From positions 1 through 10,178 of the forward strand of contig CAIYZW010000736.1 in NCBI GenBank assembly GCA_903930725.1: a DNA stretch of 10,178 nucleotides. The letters are read 5' to 3'. The translations under genes were made by a program, and so were the position numbers. Below the pieces are notes generated by a model that made no database searches, was not told where the DNA came from, and was given only the letters and a program-made list of their open reading frames with translations. This stretch comes from an uncultured Bacteroidota bacterium (GTDB lineage Bacteria; Bacteroidota; Bacteroidia; Bacteroidales; 4484-276). Positions 1 to 6,918 of the stretch are shown piece after piece. Numbering within the stretch: the first letter of the stretch is position 1; each line of letters opens with the position of its first letter.

Positions 1-8
1 AACCAAAA

Positions 9-440
9 ATGACACTAAAAGATCAAAATCAGTTTTCGGAAAGGCTTTTTGAGCTTGAATTTGTGTTTACTGCATCGCGGAGCAGCGGCCCTGGCGGGCA
101 AAACGTAAACAAAGTCAACTCAAAAATTGAGTTGCGCTTTAATATTCCCGCTTCGGTTTTGCTGAGCGACGAGGAAAAGATTTTGCTGATGGAAAAGTTG
201 AAAAACCGGATCAACAGCCAGGATGAACTGATCATTGTTTCGCAGGACGACCGTTCGCAACTTAAAAACAAGGAAAATACCATCGTCAAATTTTACCAGC
301 TTTTACAACACGCCTTAACGCCGCAAAAAATGCGTAAACCTTCAAAACCTTCGATGGCATCACGTCACCGGCGATTGGAGAATAAACGACGACTTTCGGA
401 AAAGAAAAAAGACCGTAAACCACCTGAAATCATCAAATAA
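9..440 (+). CDS. arfB: Alternative ribosome-rescue factor ArfB (peptidyl-tRNA hydrolase, YaeJ/ICT1 type)
   Basis: This protein rescues ribosomes stalled at the end of an mRNA without a stop codon: it enters the A site and hydrolyses the peptidyl-tRNA ester bond. Seen: a class-I release-factor catalytic domain with SGPGGQNVNKVNSK (residues 26-39), the GGQ being at 29-31. The stop-codon-recognition domains of RF1 and RF2 are absent. A very basic, Lys/Arg-rich C-terminal tail (about 108-138, with KPSKPSMASRHRR) matches the ArfB tail that lies in the mRNA entry channel. The length, 143 aa, is close to the family norm of about 140. The ATG at 9 is the only in-frame start visible, and only 8 bases precede it, so the promoter is outside the window. 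The stop overlaps the next gene's ATG (TAATG), which suggests translational coupling. The identification is close to certain; the physiological role is known from the family. Confidence 0.96.
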   Translation: MTLKDQNQFSERLFELEFVFTASRSSGPGGQNVNKVNSKIELRFNIPASVLLSDEEKILLMEKLKNRINSQDELIIVSQDDRSQLKNKENTIVKFYQLLQHALTPQKMRKPSKPSMASRHRRLENKRRLSEKKKDRKPPEIIK

Positions 441-652
441 TGGACAGCGAAATTCTTAAAAAACTCGTCACCGAAAAAATGCCTTTCGGCAAATACAAAG
501 GCACATTTATTTGTAATCTTCCCGAATTTTACCTGGTTTGGTACCATCGCAACGGTTTCCCGAAAGGCAATCTGGGCATGCTCCTCAGCACGATGTACGA
601 AATAAAACTAAACGGACTGGAATATTTATTAACGCCCCTCAAAAAAGGATAG
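440..652 (+). CDS. DUF3820 family small protein
   Basis: A 70-residue protein that matches the DUF3820 pattern: MPFGKYKG (14-21), a short LPEFYLVW segment (27-34), GFPKGNLG (39-46) and a terminal EIKLNGLEYLL stretch (54-64). The family has no established biochemical function. Similar short modules are found at the C-terminus of some DNA exonucleases, so a nucleic-acid-binding role is possible, but that is inference. Its ATG at 440 shares one base with the arfB stop codon, so the two genes are almost certainly co-transcribed and probably translationally coupled. The protein is small and soluble, with no signal peptide or membrane segment. The product is real given the strong motif conservation; its function is unknown. 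Confidence 0.88.
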   Translation: MDSEILKKLVTEKMPFGKYKGTFICNLPEFYLVWYHRNGFPKGNLGMLLSTMYEIKLNGLEYLLTPLKKG

Positions 653-751
653 AAACCGGGCAGGCAGTAACGAAGAAAAACTATTCGACCAACTCTTGAA
701 GTTTCGTTTTGGTCTTTGGTTATTATTTCAGATGTAAAACAGATTTGAGGT

Positions 752-1225
752 TTACCAATTTCCCTCGAAGCCTTTAAACGACGGCAAAACAAACCCTTCG
801 ATATCTTTAGCTACAAGATTTGAGTTTCCTTTGGCCAATAGTTTTTTATCCTGGTTTTCGACAGATAATCCAACATTTAAAATGGTATTGCCATGACGGA
901 TTATTTTTGCGGTAACCAAAATCCTGTCGTTTTCGACGGCACTTCCCAGGTAATCGGTATAAAAATTTATGGTGGTGTAAAATTTCCTTTTGCAAAGGCT
1001 GTAAACGGCCAACCCAAGTGTGTCGTCCATCATGGTGGTGAAAATTCCGCCTTGAAGGGTGCCCAACGGATTTGTCATTTCGTGGCGAACAACATACTCA
1101 ACAACCGCTCTTCCTAAACTAATGTTTACCAACTTTCCGTTCAGCCAGCCGGTGATGGGTGCTGGTGATCCTTCGAGCGTTTTTCCCTCCAGGGTTTTAA
1201 GAAATTCGAGAACAGGGTTATTCAT
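752..1225 (-). CDS. PaaI-like hotdog-fold acyl-CoA thioesterase
   Basis: A single hotdog domain (157 aa) expected to hydrolyse acyl-CoA or aryl-CoA thioesters in the cytoplasm. Seen: the hotdog signature around residues 50-72, with Asn52, Gln58-Gly59-Gly60 and a DD pair at 67-68 followed by TLGLA. The spacing matches the Asn, His and Asp positions of PaaI/THEM2 enzymes (Asn, +6, +15), but the usual HGG histidine is a glutamine here. QGG variants do occur in this superfamily, so the enzyme may still be active; the substrate cannot be read from the sequence. The ATG at 1225 lies 20 bp after the stop of the acyl-CoA synthetase gene on the same strand, so it is the second gene of a two-gene operon. 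It is convergent with the DUF3820 gene. Confidence 0.88.
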   Translation of the reverse strand: MNNPVLEFLKTLEGKTLEGSPAPITGWLNGKLVNISLGRAVVEYVVRHEMTNPLGTLQGGIFTTMMDDTLGLAVYSLCKRKFYTTINFYTDYLGSAVENDRILVTAKIIRHGNTILNVGLSVENQDKKLLAKGNSNLVAKDIEGFVLPSFKGFEGNW

Positions 1226-1245
1226 GGAATTTAAAAGAAGAACTT

Positions 1246-3051
1246 TTACTTTTGTTTTGAAGCATTATTTCCATTTCTGTCGAGCCGGTAAATAACTTTA
1301 AGCAGGTGATCGTATTTTTTAAAAATAACGCTTCGCTTTAATTTAAGTGTTGGCGAGAGTTCGCCGGTAAGTGGAGACCATTCTCCACAAACTAACTTAA
1401 AACGTTTTATTCTTTCGTGTTCGCTGAGCAGGATATTGATTTTATCTACTTCTCGCTGAAAGCGCTGATTAACTTCTGGTTTCCTTACCAATTCTTCGTT
1501 GTCGCGGAAATGGACTTTGTGTTTTGATGCCCAAAAGTGCAGATGGTTAAAATTTGGAGAGATGAGGGCGCTGGCAAACTTTTCGTTTTCGCCAACAACC
1601 ATGAGCTGTTCGATAAAAATAGATTCTTTAAATCTGTTTTCAATCATCTGAGGAGCAATGTATTTGCCCGACGATAATTTGAATATTTCCTTTTTCCGGT
1701 CGGTAATTTTAAGAAACTTGCCTTCTTCAAACAACCCGATGTCGCCTGTGTGAAACCAGCCATCCTGATCAATAACCTGCGCTGTGTAGGCTTCATCTTT
1801 ATAATAACCCAGCATCTGTCCGGGGCCTTTCATCAGGATTTCGCCGTCCTCGGCAATTTTAACCTCAACATCATTTATAAGTGTCCCAACAGTTCCAAAC
1901 TTAACATTTGGCCACCAGGGGCTGTTAACCGAAATTACCGGCGATGTTTCGGTAAGTCCGTAACCTTCCATTACCCGCATACCGGCCGACCAGAATAATC
2001 TTGCGAGCCGGGGTTGAAGCGCCGAACCTCCGGAAACTATAATTTTTACCCTTCCTCCAAGTGCTGCCCGCCATTTGCTAAAAACAAGCTTGTCGGCGAT
2101 TTTTCGTTTAAATTCGTACCAAATGCCGTTTGCACCATTCAACTCATATTTTAATCCCAGGTTAAGTGCCCAAAAGAAAATTACCTTCTTTAATCCTGAC
2201 AGGTCTTTGCCTTTGGAGATAATCTTGTCGTAAACCCTTTCGAGTAAACGGGGAACAGTGTTGAAGCCGTCAGCCTTAATGTCAACCAGGTCGGCAGTGA
2301 TTGTTCCCATGTTTTCGGCATAATAAATACTGATGCCTTTGTACTGGAAATGGTAATTCATCATGCGCTCATAAATGTGGCACAATGGCAGAAAACTTAA
2401 AACTTTATGGGTATGATCGAGTGGTTGGATAAATGAGGTGGCAATAAAATTTGATACGATATTCCGGTGCGAAAGCATTACCCCCTTTGATGAACCAGTA
2501 GTTCCGGAAGTATAAATCAGGGTGGCCATGTCGTCGGGTTTGATTTCCTGTTTTATTTTAACCACCTCATCTTTGAATAATTCCTCATTTTGTTTGCCAA
2601 TTTCAATCATTTCGTCCCAACTGGTAAAACCCTCAATTTCGGAAAAGGTGTAAATAAAACTGATGTTTTCGGTAGCTTTGATTACTTCTTCAAGTTTGGA
2701 ATATTGCAATTTATCAGCAACAATAATGGCTTTTGCATCCGAATGTTGAAGAATATGCGTGTATTCTTCATTGCTGATGGTGGGATAGATCGGAATATGT
2801 ACAATCCCGATCTGCATCATACCAATATCGGCGAAGTTCCATTCGGGTCGGTTGTTGGTTACAGTTGCAATCTTGTCGCCAGGTTTAAAGCCCTGAGCCA
2901 TCAGGAAATAGCTGAAATAATTAGAAAATTTCAGATAATCATCCGAGCTGTATTTTATCCATTCTCCGTTCTTTTTGCCGGCAAGGGCAACTTCTTTGTT
3001 GTATTTTTCCAAATACCTGTCGAGCAGATCAAAAATTCGAGTAACTTCCAT
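1246..3051 (-). CDS. Long-chain fatty-acid--CoA ligase (AMP-dependent synthetase)
   Basis: This enzyme activates a fatty acid with ATP to an acyl-adenylate and transfers it to CoA (AMP + PPi released), for phospholipid synthesis or beta-oxidation. Seen in order over 601 aa: the P-loop YTSGTTGSSKG (180-190), the substrate-pocket region LPLCHIYERM (221-230), YGLTETSP (364-371), WFHTGDIG (432-439), the hinge DRKKEIFKLSSGKYIAP (451-467) and the C-terminal GELSPTLKLKR (563-573), which carries the candidate catalytic lysine near 570. The FKLSSGKYIAP form and the length of about 600 aa place it with the ACSL/FAA1-type long-chain enzymes rather than acetyl-CoA synthetases. The motif set is intact, with no frameshift. 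It starts at the ATG at 3051, with no clear Shine-Dalgarno motif, and is followed closely by a thioesterase gene. Chain-length preference is not predictable. Confidence 0.95.
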   Translation of the reverse strand: MEVTRIFDLLDRYLEKYNKEVALAGKKNGEWIKYSSDDYLKFSNYFSYFLMAQGFKPGDKIATVTNNRPEWNFADIGMMQIGIVHIPIYPTISNEEYTHILQHSDAKAIIVADKLQYSKLEEVIKATENISFIYTFSEIEGFTSWDEMIEIGKQNEELFKDEVVKIKQEIKPDDMATLIYTSGTTGSSKGVMLSHRNIVSNFIATSFIQPLDHTHKVLSFLPLCHIYERMMNYHFQYKGISIYYAENMGTITADLVDIKADGFNTVPRLLERVYDKIISKGKDLSGLKKVIFFWALNLGLKYELNGANGIWYEFKRKIADKLVFSKWRAALGGRVKIIVSGGSALQPRLARLFWSAGMRVMEGYGLTETSPVISVNSPWWPNVKFGTVGTLINDVEVKIAEDGEILMKGPGQMLGYYKDEAYTAQVIDQDGWFHTGDIGLFEEGKFLKITDRKKEIFKLSSGKYIAPQMIENRFKESIFIEQLMVVGENEKFASALISPNFNHLHFWASKHKVHFRDNEELVRKPEVNQRFQREVDKINILLSEHERIKRFKLVCGEWSPLTGELSPTLKLKRSVIFKKYDHLLKVIYRLDRNGNNASKQK

Positions 3052-3144
3052 GAGTTTTTTTTTAGGCGATAAAAGTATGGATTTATTTATTTGAATCTGT
3101 TAAATATGTTGTTATAAAAAGTGAAATTCCAGATTCGTGCTGCT

Positions 3145-3175
3145 AATTTGGTTCCGATGGCTCGATCGGTAAATT
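3145..3175. promoter_or_regulatory. Imperfect dyad upstream of the acyl-CoA synthetase gene
   Basis: CCGAT (3154-3158) and ATCGG (3165-3169) form a perfect 5-bp inverted repeat around a 6-base centre. An outer AATTT/AAATT pair (3145-3149, 3171-3175) extends it with mismatches between. It sits about 95-125 bp upstream of the acyl-CoA synthetase start and has no T-tract on either strand, so it resembles an operator or a structured leader more than a terminator. A dyad this short in AT-rich DNA may be chance. Confidence 0.2.
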
Positions 3176-3257
3176 TATTTTAAGGGAAAGCATCTCAAAA
3201 AAACATAATTTAGCTGCCTGATCAAAATTCATATTTAAAGTGTTAATAATTTGTTAT

Positions 3258-3500
3258 TTAATTGGCATCGGCCCTCTGGCTGACAAGATTAAAATAATTA
3301 TCGCAGTTTGTGATTGATGTTTTTTTCAGCTGTTTATTGTTTTTTGGTTTTGGTTGCATGCGATGGCCATATTTTGAAACATTATCTGCCATTCCTGATG
3401 TTTTAAATTTGGGTTGTTTCATTCTATTTTTTTCTATCATTAGAAATGATTTTGCATCCGGATAATTTATGTTTTGTTTGGGCAAAATCGGGGCTTTCAT
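3258..3500 (-). CDS. Hypothetical small basic protein (doubtful)
   Basis: An 80-codon ORF inside the divergent spacer, on the same strand as the acyl-CoA synthetase gene and 206 bp upstream of it. The product is polar, rich in Lys, Asn, Gln and Pro, with a basic middle part (QPKPKNNKQLKKT, about residues 49-61). It has no signal peptide, membrane segment or recognised domain. An internal ATG at codon 27 would give a shorter product. Codon choice is not obviously unlike the neighbours, and no clear ribosome binding site precedes the ATG, which is uninformative in this phylum. It may be a real lineage-specific small protein or a chance ORF in AT-rich DNA. Confidence 0.3.
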   Translation of the reverse strand: MKAPILPKQNINYPDAKSFLMIEKNRMKQPKFKTSGMADNVSKYGHRMQPKPKNNKQLKKTSITNCDNYFNLVSQRADAN

Positions 3501-3548
3501 GCATTAATTTAACAAATCAACGTTTTGTCAGAATTTGGGCAGGTTTTT

Positions 3549-5036
3549 ATGAAGAAGAATTACGCTAATTCCCTGGTAAAGGTTTTATGCTTAATTCTTT
3601 TTGTGTTGTTAGGTTTTCGGCAATTCACTGTGGCACAGGAGAAATTTGGGTTAACTACTTCAAATTATGGCGGAATTAATGCAGCCCAACTCAACCCGGC
3701 AGCCACTGTAAATTCAAAGCTTTTCCTGGATTTTAATCTGATGAGTGCGGGTTTTTTTCTCGAAAACAACTTCCTGTACATTCATCAAAAAGATTACAAT
3801 TTCTTTAATTTTCTGCAAAAAAATCCAAAATGGCCTTCTCTTGATGTAAAAGGGCAGGGTCTCGATTATTATGAATCAGTGGAAAAGGTGGATGGTTTTC
3901 AGCGGAACGACATCATGGGACCTTCATTTGCGATAGCGGCGGGCAACATTGCTTATGGCTTTTTTACAAAAGCTGTAACAGTAACTTCGATAAATGGTCT
4001 TCCGGATGATATCGCAATATTGATGTACGAAGGCCTTAAATACGATAGCTTGTACGGCATCGAAAACCTCAACAGTAAATTTAATGCAGCAACAGTTGGG
4101 TGGGGAGAGATCGGCATCAATTTTTCCGGCATTTTCAAGGAATATCGCCGGAATCGGTGGTCGGCAGGAATTAACTTGCGCAGGCTCCTTGGTTATGGAA
4201 GTGCCTACATCACCAACAACAGTATGGACTACACGCTGGTAAACGACTCCACCCTGGATATCAGGGATCTGGAAGCTGAAAGTGGTTTTTCGCTGCCATA
4301 CAATTATGAAAGTAATCAGTTTCCTGATGATGGTAATTTTTTTAAGGGAAAAGGCACAGCAATTGATATTGGCGTGATGTACGAGAAAAAAACATATTAC
4401 CCTGTACGTACCCATCTCAAAAGAAATTGCAGTTACGAATATGAGGATTACCTTTACAGGATTGGGTTATCGTTGCTCGATGCCGGCAGTATTAAATTCT
4501 CCAGGAATGCACAGGTTCATAGTTTTTCCGACATTCGGGTTTATTGGGATGAAGTTGATACACTTGCTTTTCAGAACTTGAATTCGGCTGTTTATGATAT
4601 TAGTCAGGTGCTTTATAACGATTCCCTGGCCTCACTCAAAGCCAATTCATTTAAAATTGCCATGCCTGCTGCGTTGAGTTTGCAGGCCGATTTCCAGTAT
4701 TATCAGAACTGGTTTTTAAATACAACTTTTGTTTTACCACTAAAAACAAGCGATGTACAGATTTCGCGGCCATCGCAAGCCATTTTGAGTGTTCGATACG
4801 AATCGCGATGGTTTGAAATTGGATTCCCGCTCTCACTTTACGATTTTCAAAAACCCCGCATGGGACTTTTCGGAAGGATTTATTTTTTTAGCTTCGGTAC
4901 CGAAAAATTAGGCGGTCTTTTTGGTTTTAGCGATTTTACAGGGCTTGATCTCTATTTCTCGTTCAAATACAATATTCTTAAAGGCGACTGTAACCGCTAT
5001 AAACCGCATCACGACTGCCGTCATCTAACTTTTTAG
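3549..5036 (+). CDS. Secreted, probable outer-membrane beta-barrel protein, DUF5723-like
   Basis: A 495-aa exported protein. The N-terminus is a classic signal peptide: basic MKKNYANSLVK, a hydrophobic core VLCLILFVLLGF (12-23) and probable cleavage after TVA (Ala29). The mature N-terminus has SNYGGINAAQLNPA (38-51), the early conserved stretch of DUF5723-type proteins, in which an N-G-x-N-x-x-x-LNPA-like motif precedes a barrel. The rest alternates short aromatic and glycine-containing strands (for example WSAGINLRRLLGYGSAYI, SLQADFQYYQNWFLNTTFVLPL, LGGLFGFSDFTGLDLYFSFKYNI), as expected for an outer-membrane barrel. I start it at the ATG at 3549; a TTG at 3525 would add eight residues (MSEFGQVF) in front of a complete signal peptide and is less likely. 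It is followed by 177 non-coding bases and then the tRNA. The ligand or partner is unknown, and the family assignment is from memory of the motif only. Confidence 0.8.
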   Translation: MKKNYANSLVKVLCLILFVLLGFRQFTVAQEKFGLTTSNYGGINAAQLNPAATVNSKLFLDFNLMSAGFFLENNFLYIHQKDYNFFNFLQKNPKWPSLDVKGQGLDYYESVEKVDGFQRNDIMGPSFAIAAGNIAYGFFTKAVTVTSINGLPDDIAILMYEGLKYDSLYGIENLNSKFNAATVGWGEIGINFSGIFKEYRRNRWSAGINLRRLLGYGSAYITNNSMDYTLVNDSTLDIRDLEAESGFSLPYNYESNQFPDDGNFFKGKGTAIDIGVMYEKKTYYPVRTHLKRNCSYEYEDYLYRIGLSLLDAGSIKFSRNAQVHSFSDIRVYWDEVDTLAFQNLNSAVYDISQVLYNDSLASLKANSFKIAMPAALSLQADFQYYQNWFLNTTFVLPLKTSDVQISRPSQAILSVRYESRWFEIGFPLSLYDFQKPRMGLFGRIYFFSFGTEKLGGLFGFSDFTGLDLYFSFKYNILKGDCNRYKPHHDCRHLTF

Positions 5037-5187
5037 ATCAGATTGTTTTTGAATTACTGAATTTTAATTTCGGATTTTCAAAGCATTGATTCTATTTTGG
5101 TTGATTGAAATTGAGATGATTAATGGCCATTGGCAGGCCTTATAAAAGAAAATTTTGACAAAAAAATAATTCTCTTTTGAAATTGAT

Positions 5188-5195
5188 TATTTTTG
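5188..5195 (+). promoter_or_regulatory. Bacteroidota-type -7 box for tRNA-His
   Basis: TATTTTTG at 5188-5195 fits the TAnnTTTG -7 consensus of the Bacteroidota primary sigma factor exactly. It would start transcription only about 10-15 bases before the mature tRNA 5' end. No TTTG stands at the usual 19-21-base distance upstream: the nearest TTTG elements are at 5154-5157 (30 bases away) and 5175-5178 (too close). The -33 element is therefore unresolved. Confidence 0.5.
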
Positions 5196-5213
5196 CAGCT
5201 CGTTATTTAACAT

Positions 5214-5288
5214 GGTGGATGTAGCTCAGTCGGTTAGAGCATTGGATTGTGGTTCCAAGGGTCGTGGGTTCGAACCCCATCTTCCACC
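5214..5288 (+). tRNA. tRNA-His (anticodon GTG)
   Basis: A full cloverleaf can be drawn: the D-arm GCTC/GAGC, the anticodon stem TTGGA/TCCAA with loop TTGTGGT (anticodon GTG at 5249-5251), a five-base variable loop GGGTC, and the T-arm GTGGG/CCCAT around TTCGAAC. A G at 5214 pairs with the C at 5288, which is the extra G-1:C73 pair diagnostic of histidine tRNAs and recognised by HisRS. CCA is not encoded, since the 3' end continues CGAG. The acceptor stem carries one U-U mismatch (position 6 at 5220, position 67 at 5282), and the T-stem has one G-U pair. The gene stands alone, with a promoter box upstream and a terminator downstream. Confidence 0.97.
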
Positions 5289-5295
5289 CGAGTTT

Positions 5296-5326
5296 AAAAG
5301 GTTGTCTTTAAAAGGCAGCCTTTTTT
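5296..5326 (+). terminator. Intrinsic terminator after tRNA-His
   Basis: AAAAGGTTGTCT (5296-5307) pairs with AGGCAGCCTTTT (5313-5324) as a 12-bp stem with two G-U pairs and a five-base loop (5308-5312). The stem runs into a T-tract (5321-5326) and a further T-rich stretch. It lies 7 bases past the tRNA, so it should end the tRNA transcript and insulate the gene that follows. Confidence 0.85.
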
Positions 5327-5446
5327 ATTTTAAGGAATAGCTTTTCGAAATATCGTGGATTTGACAGTAATCTGCGGTGTAGTTTCGATCGAATCAATTA
5401 AAATTTGAACCGGTTTATCCTAAAAATAATCGTAATTGCCGGAAAT

Positions 5447-6856
5447 ATGAAAAAGCTTAAAATCAGAGGTAAAGAAATCAGGAAACTTGGCTTCCACGAC
5501 GACACAGCCATTTCGATGGCAGTAAACCTTGCTGCACGACATTTCAGACAGGATGCTAAAACGGAAGTATTGGAAATTTTACAGGAGCTTATCAGCAAAC
5601 CTGCTGATTTTCTTAAAAATCAATATTTTGCAGAGCTTGCGCAGTTTCTCCAATTAACCGAAAGTATCACACCCGGTCCAAAGCGAAAAAAGCATCAATT
5701 CGACAAAGTGAACGCCAATTACAGGATTTTTGGTGAAGAAAATACCGAGCATGAGGCGATAAAACAAATGGAAACGGCCATGAGCCTGCCGATTATTGTA
5801 AAAGGCGCTCTGATGGCTGATGCGCACGTGGGTTATGGTTTGCCGATAGGTGGCGTGGTTGCCGCCTATAATTCGGTAATTCCTTATGGCGTGGGCATGG
5901 ACATTGGCTGCCGGATGTGTTTATCCGTTTATCCCGAATCGCCAAAAATCATCAAAGGGCAACGTGATAAACTACATAAAATCCTTATCGAAAATACAAG
6001 GTTTGGGCTTGGCGAATTTACCGACATTGGCGACCATGAGCTGATGGAGCGCAAAGAATTCAACGAAATCGGTGTACTGAAATCTTTAAAAAAGATATTT
6101 TACAACCAGTTGGGAAGCTCAGGTCATGGAAACCATTTTGTGGATATGGGCTATATTGTGGTTAAAGAATTTTCGACAGACCTGGGCATTCAACCGGGCG
6201 AATATTTTGCTATTCTTTCGCACTCAGGTTCACGGGGTTTTGGTGCCGAAATTGCCAAACATTACTCCAAACTAGCCGCTGATAAGCTCGGTTTCTCAGG
6301 CTCTGCTGCCCAACTTGCCTGGTTAGCGCTCGATTCGGAGGATGGTCAGGAATATTGGCAGGCCATGACATTGGCCGGCGATTATTCGGCAGCAAATCAT
6401 CACATCATCCACCGGAAATTGGCAAAAGCGCTGGGCGAAAAGCCCATCAAAATCATCGAAAACCATCATAATTTTGCATGGAAAGAAACACTGAGCACCA
6501 ACGAAACACTGGTCGTTCATAGAAAAGGTGCCACACCTGCCAGCATTGGCGATCTCGGAATCATTCCGGGGAACATGGTTTCGCCGGCATTTATTGTTTC
6601 GGGAAAAGGAAACGAAACTGCACTGAATTCCGCGTCTCACGGCGCCGGCAGGCAATTGTCGCGTAGCAAGGCTAAAGCCACTTTTACGCAAAGTAGTCTT
6701 AAAAAAATCCTCCAACACGAGGGTGTCGAACTTATTGGTGGCAGCAGTGAAGAATCACCATTGGCGTATAAAAATATCTTTGAGGTAATGGAGGCACAAA
6801 AGGAACTTGTAAATGTGCTTGCGCTTTTTTATCCAAAAATTGTAAGAATGGAGTGA
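5447..6856 (+). CDS. RtcB-family RNA-splicing ligase, divergent paralogue with N-terminal extension
   Basis: RtcB enzymes join RNA 2',3'-cyclic-phosphate or 3'-phosphate ends to 5'-OH ends using GTP and Mn2+, through a guanylated histidine. Seen (469 aa): DAHVGYGLPIGGV (125-137), the metal-binding GMDIGC (150-155, Asp152 and Cys155), GHGNHF (226-231, His230), HSGSRGFG (259-266, His259), ENHHNFAWKE (338-347), HRKGATPAS (358-366) and ASHGAGR (396-402) with His398 as the likely guanylated residue. About 110 residues precede the catalytic core, with a helical, charged N-terminus. The residue after Cys155 is Arg rather than the common Gly, and the C-terminus (YPKIVRME) differs from the usual PLGVVKG ending. 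I start at the ATG at 5447, preceded by GGA; a TTG at 5405 would add 14 residues. No archease or RtcA gene is adjacent. The family is certain; whether it repairs RNA, splices or heals tRNA here is unknown. Confidence 0.92.
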   Translation: MKKLKIRGKEIRKLGFHDDTAISMAVNLAARHFRQDAKTEVLEILQELISKPADFLKNQYFAELAQFLQLTESITPGPKRKKHQFDKVNANYRIFGEENTEHEAIKQMETAMSLPIIVKGALMADAHVGYGLPIGGVVAAYNSVIPYGVGMDIGCRMCLSVYPESPKIIKGQRDKLHKILIENTRFGLGEFTDIGDHELMERKEFNEIGVLKSLKKIFYNQLGSSGHGNHFVDMGYIVVKEFSTDLGIQPGEYFAILSHSGSRGFGAEIAKHYSKLAADKLGFSGSAAQLAWLALDSEDGQEYWQAMTLAGDYSAANHHIIHRKLAKALGEKPIKIIENHHNFAWKETLSTNETLVVHRKGATPASIGDLGIIPGNMVSPAFIVSGKGNETALNSASHGAGRQLSRSKAKATFTQSSLKKILQHEGVELIGGSSEESPLAYKNIFEVMEAQKELVNVLALFYPKIVRME

Positions 6857-6918
6857 AGAATCCGGCAGCAGGGAGTTTGTGGCACCAGTAATTTAAAGGC
6901 ATCAAATACCAATTAAAC

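Larger units (their letters stand above)
3052..3548. other. Divergent AT-rich intergenic region
   Basis: About 500 bp separate the start of the acyl-CoA synthetase gene (leftward) from the start of the secreted-protein gene (rightward), so both promoters should lie here. I found no good TTTG / TAnnTTTG pair on either strand. The region contains one doubtful minus-strand ORF (3500-3258) and a short dyad near 3154-3169. No tRNA, repeat array or strong intrinsic terminator is visible. Confidence 0.6.

Noticed and set aside
687..714. GACCAA ... TTGGTC inverted repeat between the convergent DUF3820 and thioesterase genes
   Set aside because: Only 6 bp of stem around a 16-base loop, with no clean T-tract on either strand; too weak to call a bidirectional terminator.
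529..792. 87-codon minus-strand ORF across the convergent junction
   Set aside because: It overlaps both the DUF3820 gene and the 3' end of the thioesterase gene in other frames, with no family resemblance.
2590..3072. 160-codon plus-strand ORF opposite the acyl-CoA synthetase gene
   Set aside because: Antisense to the conserved N-terminal half of the synthetase; its Phe/Val-rich composition is what reverse-reading of that gene gives.
3924..4415. 163-codon minus-strand ORF opposite the secreted-protein gene
   Set aside because: Fully contained in the gene with the signal peptide, with no domain or plausible start context; treated as a shadow.
5125..5139. GGCC-N7-GGCC hairpin between the secreted-protein gene and tRNA-His
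   Set aside because: A 4-bp stem that does not extend and has no T-tract; not a credible terminator.
5360..5387. TTTG (5360-5363) plus TAGTTTCG (5380-5387) as a promoter for the RtcB gene; the same place contains TTGACA
   Set aside because: The spacing of 16 bases is short for the Bacteroidota consensus and the -7 box has a mismatch; no matching -10 box exists for a TTGACA-type promoter.
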